Positions 17,165 through 25,071 of a stretch of 64,000 nt of DNA are shown here, piece after piece. The position numbers were made by a program, and so were the translations under genes. This stretch comes from JAIXRY01 sp031972855 (lineage in GTDB: Bacteria; Patescibacteriota; Minisyncoccia; Phycocordibacterales; UBA9973). The DNA is taken from NCBI GenBank assembly GCA_031972855.1, contig DALYDY010000003.1, forward strand, positions 15,292-79,291, written 5' to 3'. The notes below the pieces were generated by a model. That model was not told the origin of the DNA and did no database searches. It saw nothing but the letters and a program-made list of their open reading frames with translations. Positions within the stretch are counted from its first letter, which is position 1, and each line of letters starts with the position of its first letter.

Positions 17165-17815
17165 TTACTTACTCTGTTCAGATTCAGGAGATCTCACTTC
17201 AGCCTTATTTAAATCCTGAGGCACAACCAAAGAAATCTCTCCTTCGTGTTTATGGTTGTGTTCGTGTATCACCCTTTCAGGTATACCTTTATTTTGAACA
17301 TCAACACACCCACTAACATTTAAATTACAATCATTACAATTTCTTCTCTGGCAAACATTGCAATTTCCATTACATCCATAATAATTTCTTCTTCCAGCAA
17401 TAAGGTAGCCAATAATACCGGCAATCAACAGGAACATAAATCCACCAATGCAAATTAACTCTTTTTGTGAAAACATTTGTGGAGGTGGTGGAGGTAACTC
17501 CTTTGCAGCACCAGTATCTTTTTTTGGTTCTGCTGGTGGAGTAACAACTCTAGGCCTCGAAGGTAAATAAATTACCCTCGGACGAGGCTCTACAGGTCTC
17601 TGCCACTCCGGCCAATTGTTGATAATAGTAATTGGTTGTTGTTGTGGTTGAGTCGGAATTTTTTCAACAGGCTGTTGAACAATAGGTTGTGGTTCAGGCT
17701 CAACAAAGGGTATACCACGACCACTATTATTTTGGGCAAAAATAGCATTACTGCTCAGGATCATCAGTGTACATAACACCAATGCAATCCCTGCACGTTT
17801 CATTAGATTTTTCAT
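17165..17815 (-). CDS. Secreted or membrane-anchored Pro-rich protein with a Cys-rich and His-rich tail
   Basis: Not a family I recognise. From the ATG at 17815: a signal peptide (MKNLMKRAG then a hydrophobic core, likely cut after SNAIFA, residue 27), a Pro/Gln-rich linker (about 28-113, including VEPEPQPIVQQP and PPPPP), a transmembrane helix (about 120-140), then six cysteines between residues 148 and 170 (C-x3-C-x2-C-x4-C-x2-C-x6-C) and the cluster HEHNHKH (184-190). The Cys and His groups could bind metal. The start is supported by the signal peptide and a consensus promoter 18 bp upstream. It has its own promoter and terminator. Confidence 0.8.
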   Translation of the reverse strand: MKNLMKRAGIALVLCTLMILSSNAIFAQNNSGRGIPFVEPEPQPIVQQPVEKIPTQPQQQPITIINNWPEWQRPVEPRPRVIYLPSRPRVVTPPAEPKKDTGAAKELPPPPPQMFSQKELICIGGFMFLLIAGIIGYLIAGRRNYYGCNGNCNVCQRRNCNDCNLNVSGCVDVQNKGIPERVIHEHNHKHEGEISLVVPQDLNKAEVRSPESEQSK

Positions 17816-17832
17816 TGTTCTTATTTGTGTGT

Positions 17833-17862
17833 AGTATAGCACACAATATACCATTTTGTCAA
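17833..17862 (-). promoter_or_regulatory. Near-consensus promoter of the Cys-rich secreted protein
   Basis: Minus strand TTGACA (17857-17862), 18-bp spacer, TATACT (17833-17838), 18 bp before the ATG at 17815. Confidence 0.75.
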
Positions 17863-17890
17863 GTACTATTTTACCCTTATTTCCCAATAT

Positions 17891-17917
17891 AAAAAACCGT
17901 TATATAAACGGTTTTTT
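17891..17917 (-). terminator. Terminator after smc
   Basis: 11-bp stem AAAAAACCGTT / AACGGTTTTTT with loop ATATA immediately past the smc stop. Confidence 0.75.
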
Positions 17918-17921
17918 ATAT

Positions 17922-20153
17922 TTATTTTGCATACTGTTCTGCTTCATCAAATTGTACTGATAGGAGCTTTGACGAGCCATCCATTCCAACAGTGACACCG
18001 TAGAGGACCTTTGCTCGAGACATAGTCTCACGGTTGTGTGTTACCACAATAAGCTCTGAATACTTTGATAGTCTTTCTATCATATCTCCATACCGGCGAG
18101 AGTTCGCTTCGTCCAGTGCCGCATCAGTCTCATCAAGTACGAGAAATGGTGGTGGATTAACTTGTGATATAGCAAAGAGTAGTGCAATAGATGTTAGAGA
18201 TCTTTCACCTCCTGAGAGCATTTGTAAATCTTTTACTTTTTTATGAGGAAGACTCACATGTATCTCAATCCCCTGTTCCATAATAGGATCTGCTTTGTCT
18301 ACATCAGACGACACTTCTTCATCTTCAGAATTTTCTTTTTTGTCTAAAGTTAAAATAGACAAGAAGGCATTTCCTCCTCCGAACATTGTTGAGAAAAATT
18401 CTTGGAATTGAGTGTTTATTTTCTCTACTCCTTGTTTGAATTCTGTCATGAGAGTTGAGCGTAGTTCAGCTATGAGTGTTGTAGTGTTCAAAAGAGCTCC
18501 ATCTAAGTCAGACAATTCTTGCATTAGGAATTGATCGCGTTCAAGTGCACTTTGATATTCTGTTGTAATTTCATTTCCACCAATAGATCCACTGTCTTCT
18601 AATTTTATTTTTAATCTAAATATTTTTTGTTTAAGAACACTAAGTGCTTCTTCTGTTAAAATTAGTTCTGCTTCATCTTTCAAAAGTACAGCAGAAGGAC
18701 CAATCAATACAGACAGTTCTCTAATCTCTTGCTCAAGTCTTTCTTCACGACTTTTTATATCTTCGTGTTTATGAGTACTGAATCTCAATTCACTTTCAAT
18801 ATCACTCTTTTGTCTTACAAGAGAAAGATAGTTTTTTTCACTTTCAGCAAAGTTTGATTCATGTTCAGACTTTTCTTGTTTTATAGAAACTATAGCACTT
18901 TGGATATTTTGTTCACGAGAAATTATTTGATTACGTTCTTGATTGAGTTTGGCGATAGTGTCTCTGTGTTCTTGTATAAGAGCGCTATTATCAATAACAA
19001 TATCTTCTTCAATAGTTACAAGGTTTTGTAACTTTGATTTTATGTGTGAAAGAGCATTTTTAAGTATTGTGTTATCACCAGAAGAAAGTGCTTCATCTAT
19101 AGTACTTATTGTATCTTTTGCAAAAGACACGACAGTATTTCGAGAAATTGGCTTATTGTCCCCTACATGTTTTCCTTGATTCTCGAGAACTTGGATCATT
19201 CCTTCGAGGCGTCCAATACTGTGTTCTATATCACTCTTTGCATGACGGAAGCTTGCAAGAGACTTCTCATGTTCTTCGATACGAGGGTCTGGTGCACTAG
19301 AGAATCTTTCTTTCATTACTTTCTCCAAAGAAGAAATTTGTTTGTCGATATTTTCTAGAGTTTCTTTTTGTTCCTTTTCAAAATTATGTAATTCATCTTT
19401 TTTGTTTTTTATAAACAAAAGTTCGCTCTTTTGATAACTTCCAAAAAGATTTTCTAAGTCAGCACGAATAATACTTGCTTGTTCTATTTTCTCAACTTGT
19501 TTCTTCAAGAATGTAAGATGAGGTGCGAGTTCGCGACGCTGAATAGCGACTTCTTTCATATTCAAACGTGTCTTCTCTAACTTCTTTTCTGCTTCACGAA
19601 TCTTTGTTTGATATACTTTCAATCCAAGAGCATCTTCGATCATTACCTTTCTCTCCTTTCCATTTGAAGTTAGAATTCTATCAGCCGCACCTTGCGAAAT
19701 AATATGGTGACCAGATGAGCCAATATGTACAGACGCGAGTAAATCAAGGACATCTTTCAATCTAACTTCTGTTCCATTTATCAAATAAGTATTTCCTCCA
19801 TCACGAAAAACTTCACGAGTAATCACAATCTCATCGAAATCCAAAGAAACTTTTTCTAGATCACTTCCAGAAAAAGAAAATTGTTTTTTACTATTATCAA
19901 AAGTAATCGAAACACTTGCACGAGAAAGTGCGGGAAGAGATTTTGAACCTTTAAATATAAGGTCAGCACCAGACTTTGAGCGAAGAGATTTTATAGATTG
20001 TTCACCTAAAACGAAGCGGAATGCTTCTACAACATTAGATTTTCCAGAACCATTTGGACCTACCACTCCCACAACAGACGAATTGAAATAAAGCGTTGAT
20101 TTCTTCGCAAAAGATTTGAACCCTGTCATTTCTATCTTTTTGAGTTGGTGCAT
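17922..20153 (-). CDS. smc: Chromosome segregation ATPase SMC, short form without a recognisable hinge
   Basis: Condensin-type ATPase that organises DNA. The N-terminal head has Walker A GPNGSGKSN (32-40) and LGEQSIKSLRSK; the C-terminal head has the signature LSGGERSLTS (646-655) and Walker B LVLDETDAALDEAN (671-684). Both heads are complete. Coiled coil covers about 190-330 and 385-560. Bacterial SMCs are about 1150-1200 residues with a hinge of about 150 residues in the middle; here the whole protein is 743 and the centre (about 335-385, ISRNTVVSFAKDTIS, NALSHIKSKLQNL) is only a short helical stretch without the glycine-rich hinge motifs. ScpA/ScpB are not in this window. Rad50/RecN-like alternatives fit the DETDAALDEAN Walker B less well. 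Confidence 0.9.
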   Translation of the reverse strand: MHQLKKIEMTGFKSFAKKSTLYFNSSVVGVVGPNGSGKSNVVEAFRFVLGEQSIKSLRSKSGADLIFKGSKSLPALSRASVSITFDNSKKQFSFSGSDLEKVSLDFDEIVITREVFRDGGNTYLINGTEVRLKDVLDLLASVHIGSSGHHIISQGAADRILTSNGKERKVMIEDALGLKVYQTKIREAEKKLEKTRLNMKEVAIQRRELAPHLTFLKKQVEKIEQASIIRADLENLFGSYQKSELLFIKNKKDELHNFEKEQKETLENIDKQISSLEKVMKERFSSAPDPRIEEHEKSLASFRHAKSDIEHSIGRLEGMIQVLENQGKHVGDNKPISRNTVVSFAKDTISTIDEALSSGDNTILKNALSHIKSKLQNLVTIEEDIVIDNSALIQEHRDTIAKLNQERNQIISREQNIQSAIVSIKQEKSEHESNFAESEKNYLSLVRQKSDIESELRFSTHKHEDIKSREERLEQEIRELSVLIGPSAVLLKDEAELILTEEALSVLKQKIFRLKIKLEDSGSIGGNEITTEYQSALERDQFLMQELSDLDGALLNTTTLIAELRSTLMTEFKQGVEKINTQFQEFFSTMFGGGNAFLSILTLDKKENSEDEEVSSDVDKADPIMEQGIEIHVSLPHKKVKDLQMLSGGERSLTSIALLFAISQVNPPPFLVLDETDAALDEANSRRYGDMIERLSKYSELIVVTHNRETMSRAKVLYGVTVGMDGSSKLLSVQFDEAEQYAK

Positions 20154-20206
20154 AAGATAATAATATCTTATCTATTTTAACTTTTTTTTAAAAATTTTCC
20201 AATTAA

Positions 20207-20253
20207 AAAAGCCATTTCTTCCGATCTGGCTTTTGTTATACTTTTTAATCTGT
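20207..20253 (-). terminator. Terminator after the RdgB-like gene, copy 1 of a duplicated cassette end
   Basis: AAAAGCCA / TGGCTTTT stem with a 12-nt loop, T's on both sides. The sequence running on (TTGTTATACTTTTTAAT) matches the 3' end of the gene at 20985 plus its terminator, so this looks like a duplicated gene end. Confidence 0.65.
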
Positions 20254-20304
20254 TAAAGATATTTTTTAGAATTTATAGAAACTAATAACTTAGTAAAATA
20301 ATTT

Positions 20305-20904
20305 TTATATTTTTTCTAAAAATTCTGCAACTTGTTGAAAGGCTTTCCCTCTATGTGAAATTGCATTTTCTTCTTCCACAGACATCTCCGCCCAAACTTT
20401 ATCTGTTCCTTCTGGAATAAAAAGAGGGCTGTAAGGCATTTTTGGTTGAGGTTTTGTTTTTGGTGATTCAAGAAGTCTACCATTAACCTTCCCACTAAAT
20501 ACATATTTTTGACCATCAGGAGATAGTAGTACCGCAACAGTTTCAAATACAGCACTACGATCAACAACACCTTCAAGACGTTTTAGACAGTAATTAGTTA
20601 TATCTTCAGTTGTTGCTGTTTCACCAGCCCATCTTGCAGATTTAATACCAGGCTCGCCATTTAGAGCTGTAATAAAAATACCAGTATCATCTGCTAGTGT
20701 CCAAAATTGATAATTAGAATTCTCAAGAGCGTAAAAAGCTTTTTTAAATGCATTCTCTTCTAATGTTGTTCCGTCTTCTACAGCCTCCCCATTAATTCCA
20801 GCTTCTTTAAGTGTCTGTACTGTTATTGCTGGGTTGTTTAATATGGCTTTAATTTGTTCAGCCTTACTTGGATTTGTTGTTGAAATAATAATATTCATTT
20901 TCAT
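20305..20904 (-). CDS. rdgB: Non-canonical purine NTP pyrophosphatase (RdgB/HAM1 family)
   Basis: Hydrolyses dITP/XTP-type nucleotides to keep them out of DNA and RNA. Family hallmarks: IIISTTNPSKAEQIK at the N-terminus (the T-x-N-x-x-K phosphate loop), ADDTGIFITALNGEPGIKSARWAG (about 65-90) and the C-terminal SHRGKAFQ. About 199 residues, as usual for the family. The start is the ATG at 20904, preceded by AAGGAA 10 bp upstream. It has a private promoter and terminator very similar to those of its neighbour at 20985. The QFW and KTKPQPKMPYSP segments depart from typical sequences, so substrate range may differ. Confidence 0.9.
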   Translation of the reverse strand: MKMNIIISTTNPSKAEQIKAILNNPAITVQTLKEAGINGEAVEDGTTLEENAFKKAFYALENSNYQFWTLADDTGIFITALNGEPGIKSARWAGETATTEDITNYCLKRLEGVVDRSAVFETVAVLLSPDGQKYVFSGKVNGRLLESPKTKPQPKMPYSPLFIPEGTDKVWAEMSVEEENAISHRGKAFQQVAEFLEKI

Positions 20905-20920
20905 AATTTTAATTTTCCTT

Positions 20921-20949
20921 AGAATACATTTATTATTAATAAATGTCAA
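20921..20949 (-). promoter_or_regulatory. Promoter of rdgB, duplicated element copy A
   Basis: Minus strand TTGACA (20944-20949), 17-bp spacer, TATTCT (20921-20926). The segment from -35 to the start region closely matches copy B at 21616-21644. Confidence 0.75.
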
Positions 20950-20953
20950 AATA

Positions 20954-20981
20954 AAAAGCCATTCCTTCTGGTTTGGCTTTT
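20954..20981 (-). terminator. Terminator after the 201-aa gene, copy 2 of the duplicated cassette end
   Basis: AAAAGCCA / TGGCTTTT stem with a 12-nt loop, almost the same sequence as 20207-20234, placed immediately after the stop codon at 20985. Confidence 0.65.
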
Positions 20982-20984
20982 GTT

Positions 20985-21590
20985 CTACTTTTTAATTATT
21001 TCATTTCTACCCCAATCGATAGCTTGATCAAAAGTCATAGACTTAATAAAGTTTGAACCCTGAGCAATTGCAAGAGCATACGGATTATTGAAATATCTAG
21101 AAAGATCCATAATATCAAAGATTATTAATGCTTCGCTTTGAAATAAATAGGTTTGATTATCAACAACAATAGAGCAAGCTTCATCAATTTTTGGATGAAA
21201 ACCAGAAACAGCAACTAAACGACTAGAAGAATCTCTTTTTATTCGAATTCCCCCTCCGTAAATCTTTTTTGCTTCATTTATTTCTTTCTCTTTTTCGTCT
21301 ACAGGAAAAGTGCTTATCCGATAAAGATTTTCCAAAAGGAAATTGGTTTTATTATTGGCAGCAACAGCGTAACGAATTTTTCCTCCTTCATTATCATTTA
21401 CGTAGTGTGCGCCAATACGTATAAATCCTTCTTGAATACTAAGTGCGTTCTGTCCAGTCCGCATAGAATCCAAAAAATCTTGTCTTGTTTCTTCTTGAGT
21501 TCTATTAACCTCAAGTGCCGCTTGGTGCATATGACCAAGCAATTTACTAAAACGCTTCGCTTCAGTAAAAATGTTTTCAAATACGTTCAT
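20985..21590 (-). CDS. Hypothetical protein, 201 aa
   Basis: I do not recognise it. It is soluble, with an amphipathic helical N-terminus (about 1-45) and a mixed alpha/beta body containing IRYAVAANNKTNFLLENLYRI, YGGGIRIKRDSS and SIVVDNQTYLFQSEALIIFDI. No signal peptide, membrane segment or obvious catalytic motif. It stands in the same promoter-gene-terminator cassette layout as the rdgB-like gene downstream, with near-identical flanking control sequences, which suggests shared regulation. Confidence 0.75.
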   Translation of the reverse strand: MNVFENIFTEAKRFSKLLGHMHQAALEVNRTQEETRQDFLDSMRTGQNALSIQEGFIRIGAHYVNDNEGGKIRYAVAANNKTNFLLENLYRISTFPVDEKEKEINEAKKIYGGGIRIKRDSSSRLVAVSGFHPKIDEACSIVVDNQTYLFQSEALIIFDIMDLSRYFNNPYALAIAQGSNFIKSMTFDQAIDWGRNEIIKK

Positions 21591-21615
21591 TATTTCTTAA
21601 ATTTTAATTTTACTT

Positions 21616-21644
21616 AGGATACATTTATTCTAAATTTATGTCAA
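21616..21644 (-). promoter_or_regulatory. Promoter of the 201-aa gene, duplicated element copy B
   Basis: Minus strand TTGACA (21639-21644), 17-bp spacer, TATCCT (21616-21621). Followed by AAGTAAAATTAAAATT, matching AAGGAAAATTAAAATT before rdgB. Confidence 0.75.
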
Positions 21645-21652
21645 ACAATATT

Positions 21653-22225
21653 TTATTTAAAAATATCAGGTTTTAAATCAAGAGTTTTTTCTATCCACAG
21701 AATAAGGTTTTTGTTTTTTGAAACTTCTGGGTGAAATTGAAATCCAAGAATAGGTCTTTCTTTATGTTTTATTATTTCAATACCATGTTCTGAATAGGCA
21801 CAAGAAATAAAGTCATCTGGTAATACTTCAGTGCCAATTGAATGGCCTTCAAAAACTTCTAAAACACTTGAATTAATACAATTTATTAATTCTTTATTAT
21901 TAATAATTAGATTAATATTTCCTCTATGCTTTTGTGATAGTTCAAACAATTTTCCACCAAATGCTTCAACTATTATTTCCATACCAAGACATACACCAAT
22001 TACTGGTATAGTATTATTTTTTATAAAATCTATTTCTATCTTATATTGCTCAGGATGATAAAAAACTCCAGGTATATGTGATCCACCAGAAAAAACAATC
22101 AAATTATATTCATTTAAATCTATAGAATTATTAAATTCTTCTTTTTGTATAACGACAGGAAAAGAAAATAATTCACACAACTCTTCCAAATGTTTCGTAT
22201 GATTATTAACTATAAGAGTTTTCAT
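21653..22225 (-). CDS. Class I glutamine amidotransferase-like protein
   Basis: Glutaminase-type fold related to the GuaA/TrpG N-domain. The nucleophile elbow is GVCLGME with C79; the catalytic His and Glu are in FQFHPE (H165, E167). The oxyanion region FSGGSHIPG is also present. At 190 residues it is a stand-alone GATase with no synthase domain, so it either supplies ammonia to a separate partner or is a peptidase-like relative. The next genes downstream (leucine-rich repeat, DUF2314, TPR) lie on the same strand but are transcribed upstream of it, so it is the last gene of that run and starts 2 bp after the repeat protein's stop codon. Confidence 0.85.
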   Translation of the reverse strand: MKTLIVNNHTKHLEELCELFSFPVVIQKEEFNNSIDLNEYNLIVFSGGSHIPGVFYHPEQYKIEIDFIKNNTIPVIGVCLGMEIIVEAFGGKLFELSQKHRGNINLIINNKELINCINSSVLEVFEGHSIGTEVLPDDFISCAYSEHGIEIIKHKERPILGFQFHPEVSKNKNLILWIEKTLDLKPDIFK

Positions 22226-22227
22226 TT

Positions 22228-23214
22228 TTATTCTTTAAATTTAAAATCAGAATCTGGATAATCTTCAGTAGTAGGTAAATTTAATAGTTTTTTTACTTCA
22301 TCATTTTTTTTCTTACTACCTAAACCAACAAAAGCAGTTTTAAGATTTTTATGATTTACAAGACACTCAAAATCAGAAGGTTTAAAATTATTTCCACTAA
22401 CCACTAATAATTCTTCTAGAGAACTTACTTCTGCAATAGATTGCACCCCCGAAAGACTTTTCAGACTTTCAATATAGATTTTTCTTAACGAATAACAATT
22501 ACTTAAGTCGGGTAATTTTTTAACGTTTTTTAAATCTTGAAGAAACAAGAATTGAAGATTTTTTAGTTTAGAAATAAAAGATATATCTTCAAGTCCTCGA
22601 ATCATCCATAATTCAAGATACTTCAAATTTGTAAGTTCAGAAATATCAGAAAGTTTTTTAGTTCCTCCAAGCTTAATTGCAAGCCACCATAATTTTTTTA
22701 ATGGTAAAAGTATTGAAAGGTCATTTAAAGTAATTTCTCTTAAAGTAAGACGCTCAATGTTGATGAGTTTTGAAACAACATCAATATCTTTTGTGTGACC
22801 TTGAAGATAAAGTTGTTTTAAATTTGTAAATCTTTCTAAAAAATTTAATGAGAATTTTCTTTTTGTTAATCCAAAACCAAAAAATTCCATATCGCTAGAT
22901 AGATATTCAAAACCATTAAGACTTTCTAGATTGTATACATCAATTTGAACATTTTTACTAAAACTATAATACTTTAGAAAGGTAAGGTCTTTTAATGTGT
23001 GAACATACACTCTAAAAGACATATTTGGATATTGTTTCAAAAATTCAGATAATTTTTGGTGATCAGAATCTGTAAGCTCTGCACCTAATCCCCCAAATTG
23101 AACAACTCTACACTTCTCATCAAGAGGAGTTAGTTGGCTTTTATTAACAGGAGTTTTTATATCTCGTATTGAAGGAAAATGATTTACAGGAGTTTTCTTA
23201 AATAAATTAAACAT
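22228..23214 (-). CDS. Leucine-rich-repeat-like protein, 328 aa
   Basis: From about residue 100 to 290 there are repeated units of about 22-25 residues with the pattern LxxLxxLxL (FTNLKQLYLQG, LINIERLTLRE, LTNLKYLELWM, LKNLQFLFLQD, CYSLRKIYIES), which is the leucine-rich repeat signature of a curved protein-binding surface. No signal peptide or membrane helix is visible, so it should act in the cytoplasm. The N-terminal 90 residues are not recognisable. It lies 6 bp after the DUF2314 gene's stop and 2 bp before the amidotransferase, so the three are very likely co-transcribed. The binding partner is unknown. Confidence 0.7.
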   Translation of the reverse strand: MFNLFKKTPVNHFPSIRDIKTPVNKSQLTPLDEKCRVVQFGGLGAELTDSDHQKLSEFLKQYPNMSFRVYVHTLKDLTFLKYYSFSKNVQIDVYNLESLNGFEYLSSDMEFFGFGLTKRKFSLNFLERFTNLKQLYLQGHTKDIDVVSKLINIERLTLREITLNDLSILLPLKKLWWLAIKLGGTKKLSDISELTNLKYLELWMIRGLEDISFISKLKNLQFLFLQDLKNVKKLPDLSNCYSLRKIYIESLKSLSGVQSIAEVSSLEELLVVSGNNFKPSDFECLVNHKNLKTAFVGLGSKKKNDEVKKLLNLPTTEDYPDSDFKFKE

Positions 23215-23220
23215 ATGTTT

Positions 23221-23685
23221 TTATTCTTTAACTTTTAATCCAAAAGCTTTTAAAGAGAATCCTCCTGTTGTTTTGTTAATTGTGGTATCAAAAATAATCC
23301 AATCTTCAATTTCTTCTTTTTTTACAGAAACAGGATCTTCGTATTTTATATTCTTAACCTCAATAGGTTCGTTTGCTAGAATTCCTGAAAATACACCATC
23401 TTTATAAGAAGAAACTCTAATCCACATATGCTCAACTATATCTCCATCTTTTGCTCCATATTTGATAGAAAAATATTTCTTATCATCTTTATTATTTTCT
23501 AAAGACTCAATAAAAAAATCTATTTGTGACTGAGCTTCTTTTTGTGCTAACAAAATTTCTGGATCATTAAAACTTTTTCCTACAACATTACCTCTTTCTC
23601 CATCTGGAATTTTAGAATTTTTATTAAAAAAATAAACTCCTACAATAACAATGATTATTAAAATTAATTTCAGAAATATATTCAT
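23221..23685 (-). CDS. Membrane-anchored DUF2314-like protein
   Basis: One N-terminal transmembrane helix (about residues 5-20, ILIIIVIVGVYFF) followed by an extracytoplasmic domain. The segment from about 62 to 135 (YFSIKYGAKDG, VEHMWIRVSSY, GVFSGILANEP, VEDWIIFD-like ending) matches what I know of DUF2314 proteins, where a W-x-R/V-x-x motif and a short G-x-L-x-N-x-P loop recur. The function of DUF2314 is not established. Transcribed after the TPR gene and immediately before the leucine-rich repeat gene. Confidence 0.65.
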   Translation of the reverse strand: MNIFLKLILIIIVIVGVYFFNKNSKIPDGERGNVVGKSFNDPEILLAQKEAQSQIDFFIESLENNKDDKKYFSIKYGAKDGDIVEHMWIRVSSYKDGVFSGILANEPIEVKNIKYEDPVSVKKEEIEDWIIFDTTINKTTGGFSLKAFGLKVKE

Positions 23686-23705
23686 ATTTTTTTATTTTAT
23701 TTATA

Positions 23706-24347
23706 CTACTTTTTTAAAAGTCTATCTAACCAACTTTTCCTTTCTTTTACTGTTCCAAATTTATTCTTTTTGGAATTCCATAAACCATTTGTTTTTGCTA
23801 TAGCATTTTGTTCTGCTAATACAGAATATATTTTTGCTTGACCAAAATCACCCTTGAAATTTGAAATTGCAGCGAGGGCAGAATATGTTATATAGTTTTG
23901 AATTGGAAATTTAAAAGTTTTATTATTAATCTCTTTAAGTAATAAGTTTTCCACTTCATCATACATTTCAGTTTTCTTTGCTTCTATGACAGTTTCAGAA
24001 AAATCCAAATATGACGTAGTTATAACATTTGGAAATTCTTTTTCATAAGCAAGTGATTTTTTGAAATATTCCAAAGCCTTATCATTATTTCCTCTTTCTC
24101 TATAAATTTGTCCCAACGAATTGAAAGTCTGACTTTTCTCAGTTCTGTTATCAGGATATTCTGTCAAAATTTTATTAAGTAAAGTTTCAGCAACATATAA
24201 AAGTTGTTTATCTTTGGTTTCTATTAATTTGACTGCTTGTACTCTTAAATACTGTGGACGAATATCTTTTTGTGTACGTTCAAATTTTACCCAGAATTCT
24301 TCTTCATCATTCTGTGTCCAAGTTTTTATTCTGTACCAGTCTGTCAT
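23706..24347 (-). CDS. TPR-repeat protein, 213 aa
   Basis: Contains tetratricopeptide-like helical repeats: SQTFNSLGQIYRERGNNDKALEYFKKSLAYEKEF (about 72-105) is a canonical TPR, with degenerate units before and after it (LLYVAETLLNKILTEYPDN; YSALAAISNFKGDFGQAKIYSVLAEQ). Such proteins are protein-protein adaptors. No signal peptide. It is the first gene of the TPR-DUF2314-LRR-amidotransferase run and begins 12 bp after the rnc stop, so it may also be read from the nusB-rnc transcript. Confidence 0.75.
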   Translation of the reverse strand: MTDWYRIKTWTQNDEEEFWVKFERTQKDIRPQYLRVQAVKLIETKDKQLLYVAETLLNKILTEYPDNRTEKSQTFNSLGQIYRERGNNDKALEYFKKSLAYEKEFPNVITTSYLDFSETVIEAKKTEMYDEVENLLLKEINNKTFKFPIQNYITYSALAAISNFKGDFGQAKIYSVLAEQNAIAKTNGLWNSKKNKFGTVKERKSWLDRLLKK

Positions 24348-24359
24348 AAATAATTAAAT

Positions 24360-25055
24360 TTAATCTAACCACTTATGTATCACAAGGGCTTCACGGGCGG
24401 CTGATTGTTCAGCTTCTTGTTTTGACTTACCTTTTCCTACTGATACTTGATTTTCACCAAAGAAAATACCAACAGTGAATTGTTTGTCGTGATCAGGACC
24501 ACTTTCAGAAACAACTTTGTAAGCAGGAGTAACACTGAGATATGATTGAGCACGTTCTTGTACAAGACTCTTTGCGTCGCGCCAAAGTTTCTTTTCGATA
24601 ATTTCTGCGAGACGTGGTATGAGAGTGAGTTCTACGAATTTCTTACAAGAATCATAACCTTGGTCAATATATAACGCTCCAAGATATGCTTCGTAAGTAT
24701 TCGCAAGTATGTATGTGCGAGCTTTTCCTGTATCTTTTGCTTCACCTTTCGAAAGGAGGAGGAAATCGTTCATATTCCACTCACTCGCTACTTCTGAAAT
24801 AATTGTTGCATTAACGATAGCTGAACGGTAGGCTGTGAGTTCCCCTTCGTCTTCATTTGGAAAACTATTATATAAATGTGAAGTTGTAATCAACTCCAAA
24901 ACAGCATCTCCCAAGAATTCGAGACGTTCATTGTGACCAAGATTATTACCTGATTGTTCATTGATATATGAACGGTGAGTAAATGCTTGTTCTAGTATTT
25001 TTTTATTTGAAAAAACAAATCCTGTTTTTTCTTCGAATTTTGAAAAATCTACCAT
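24360..25055 (-). CDS. rnc: Ribonuclease III
   Basis: Cleaves double-stranded RNA in rRNA and mRNA processing. The signature NERLEFLGDAVLEL (about 41-54) with its catalytic Glu/Asp residues and the second acidic site (ANTYEAYLGALYIDQGY) are present, followed by a double-stranded RNA-binding domain (about 158-231, SYLSVTPAYKVVSESGPDHD, GKSKQEAEQSAAREAL). 231 residues, normal length. It starts 16 bp after the nusB-nudix gene and is probably in the same operon; both act on rRNA transcription and processing. Confidence 0.97.
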   Translation of the reverse strand: MVDFSKFEEKTGFVFSNKKILEQAFTHRSYINEQSGNNLGHNERLEFLGDAVLELITTSHLYNSFPNEDEGELTAYRSAIVNATIISEVASEWNMNDFLLLSKGEAKDTGKARTYILANTYEAYLGALYIDQGYDSCKKFVELTLIPRLAEIIEKKLWRDAKSLVQERAQSYLSVTPAYKVVSESGPDHDKQFTVGIFFGENQVSVGKGKSKQEAEQSAAREALVIHKWLD

Positions 25056-25071
25056 AAATAATTAAAAAATA

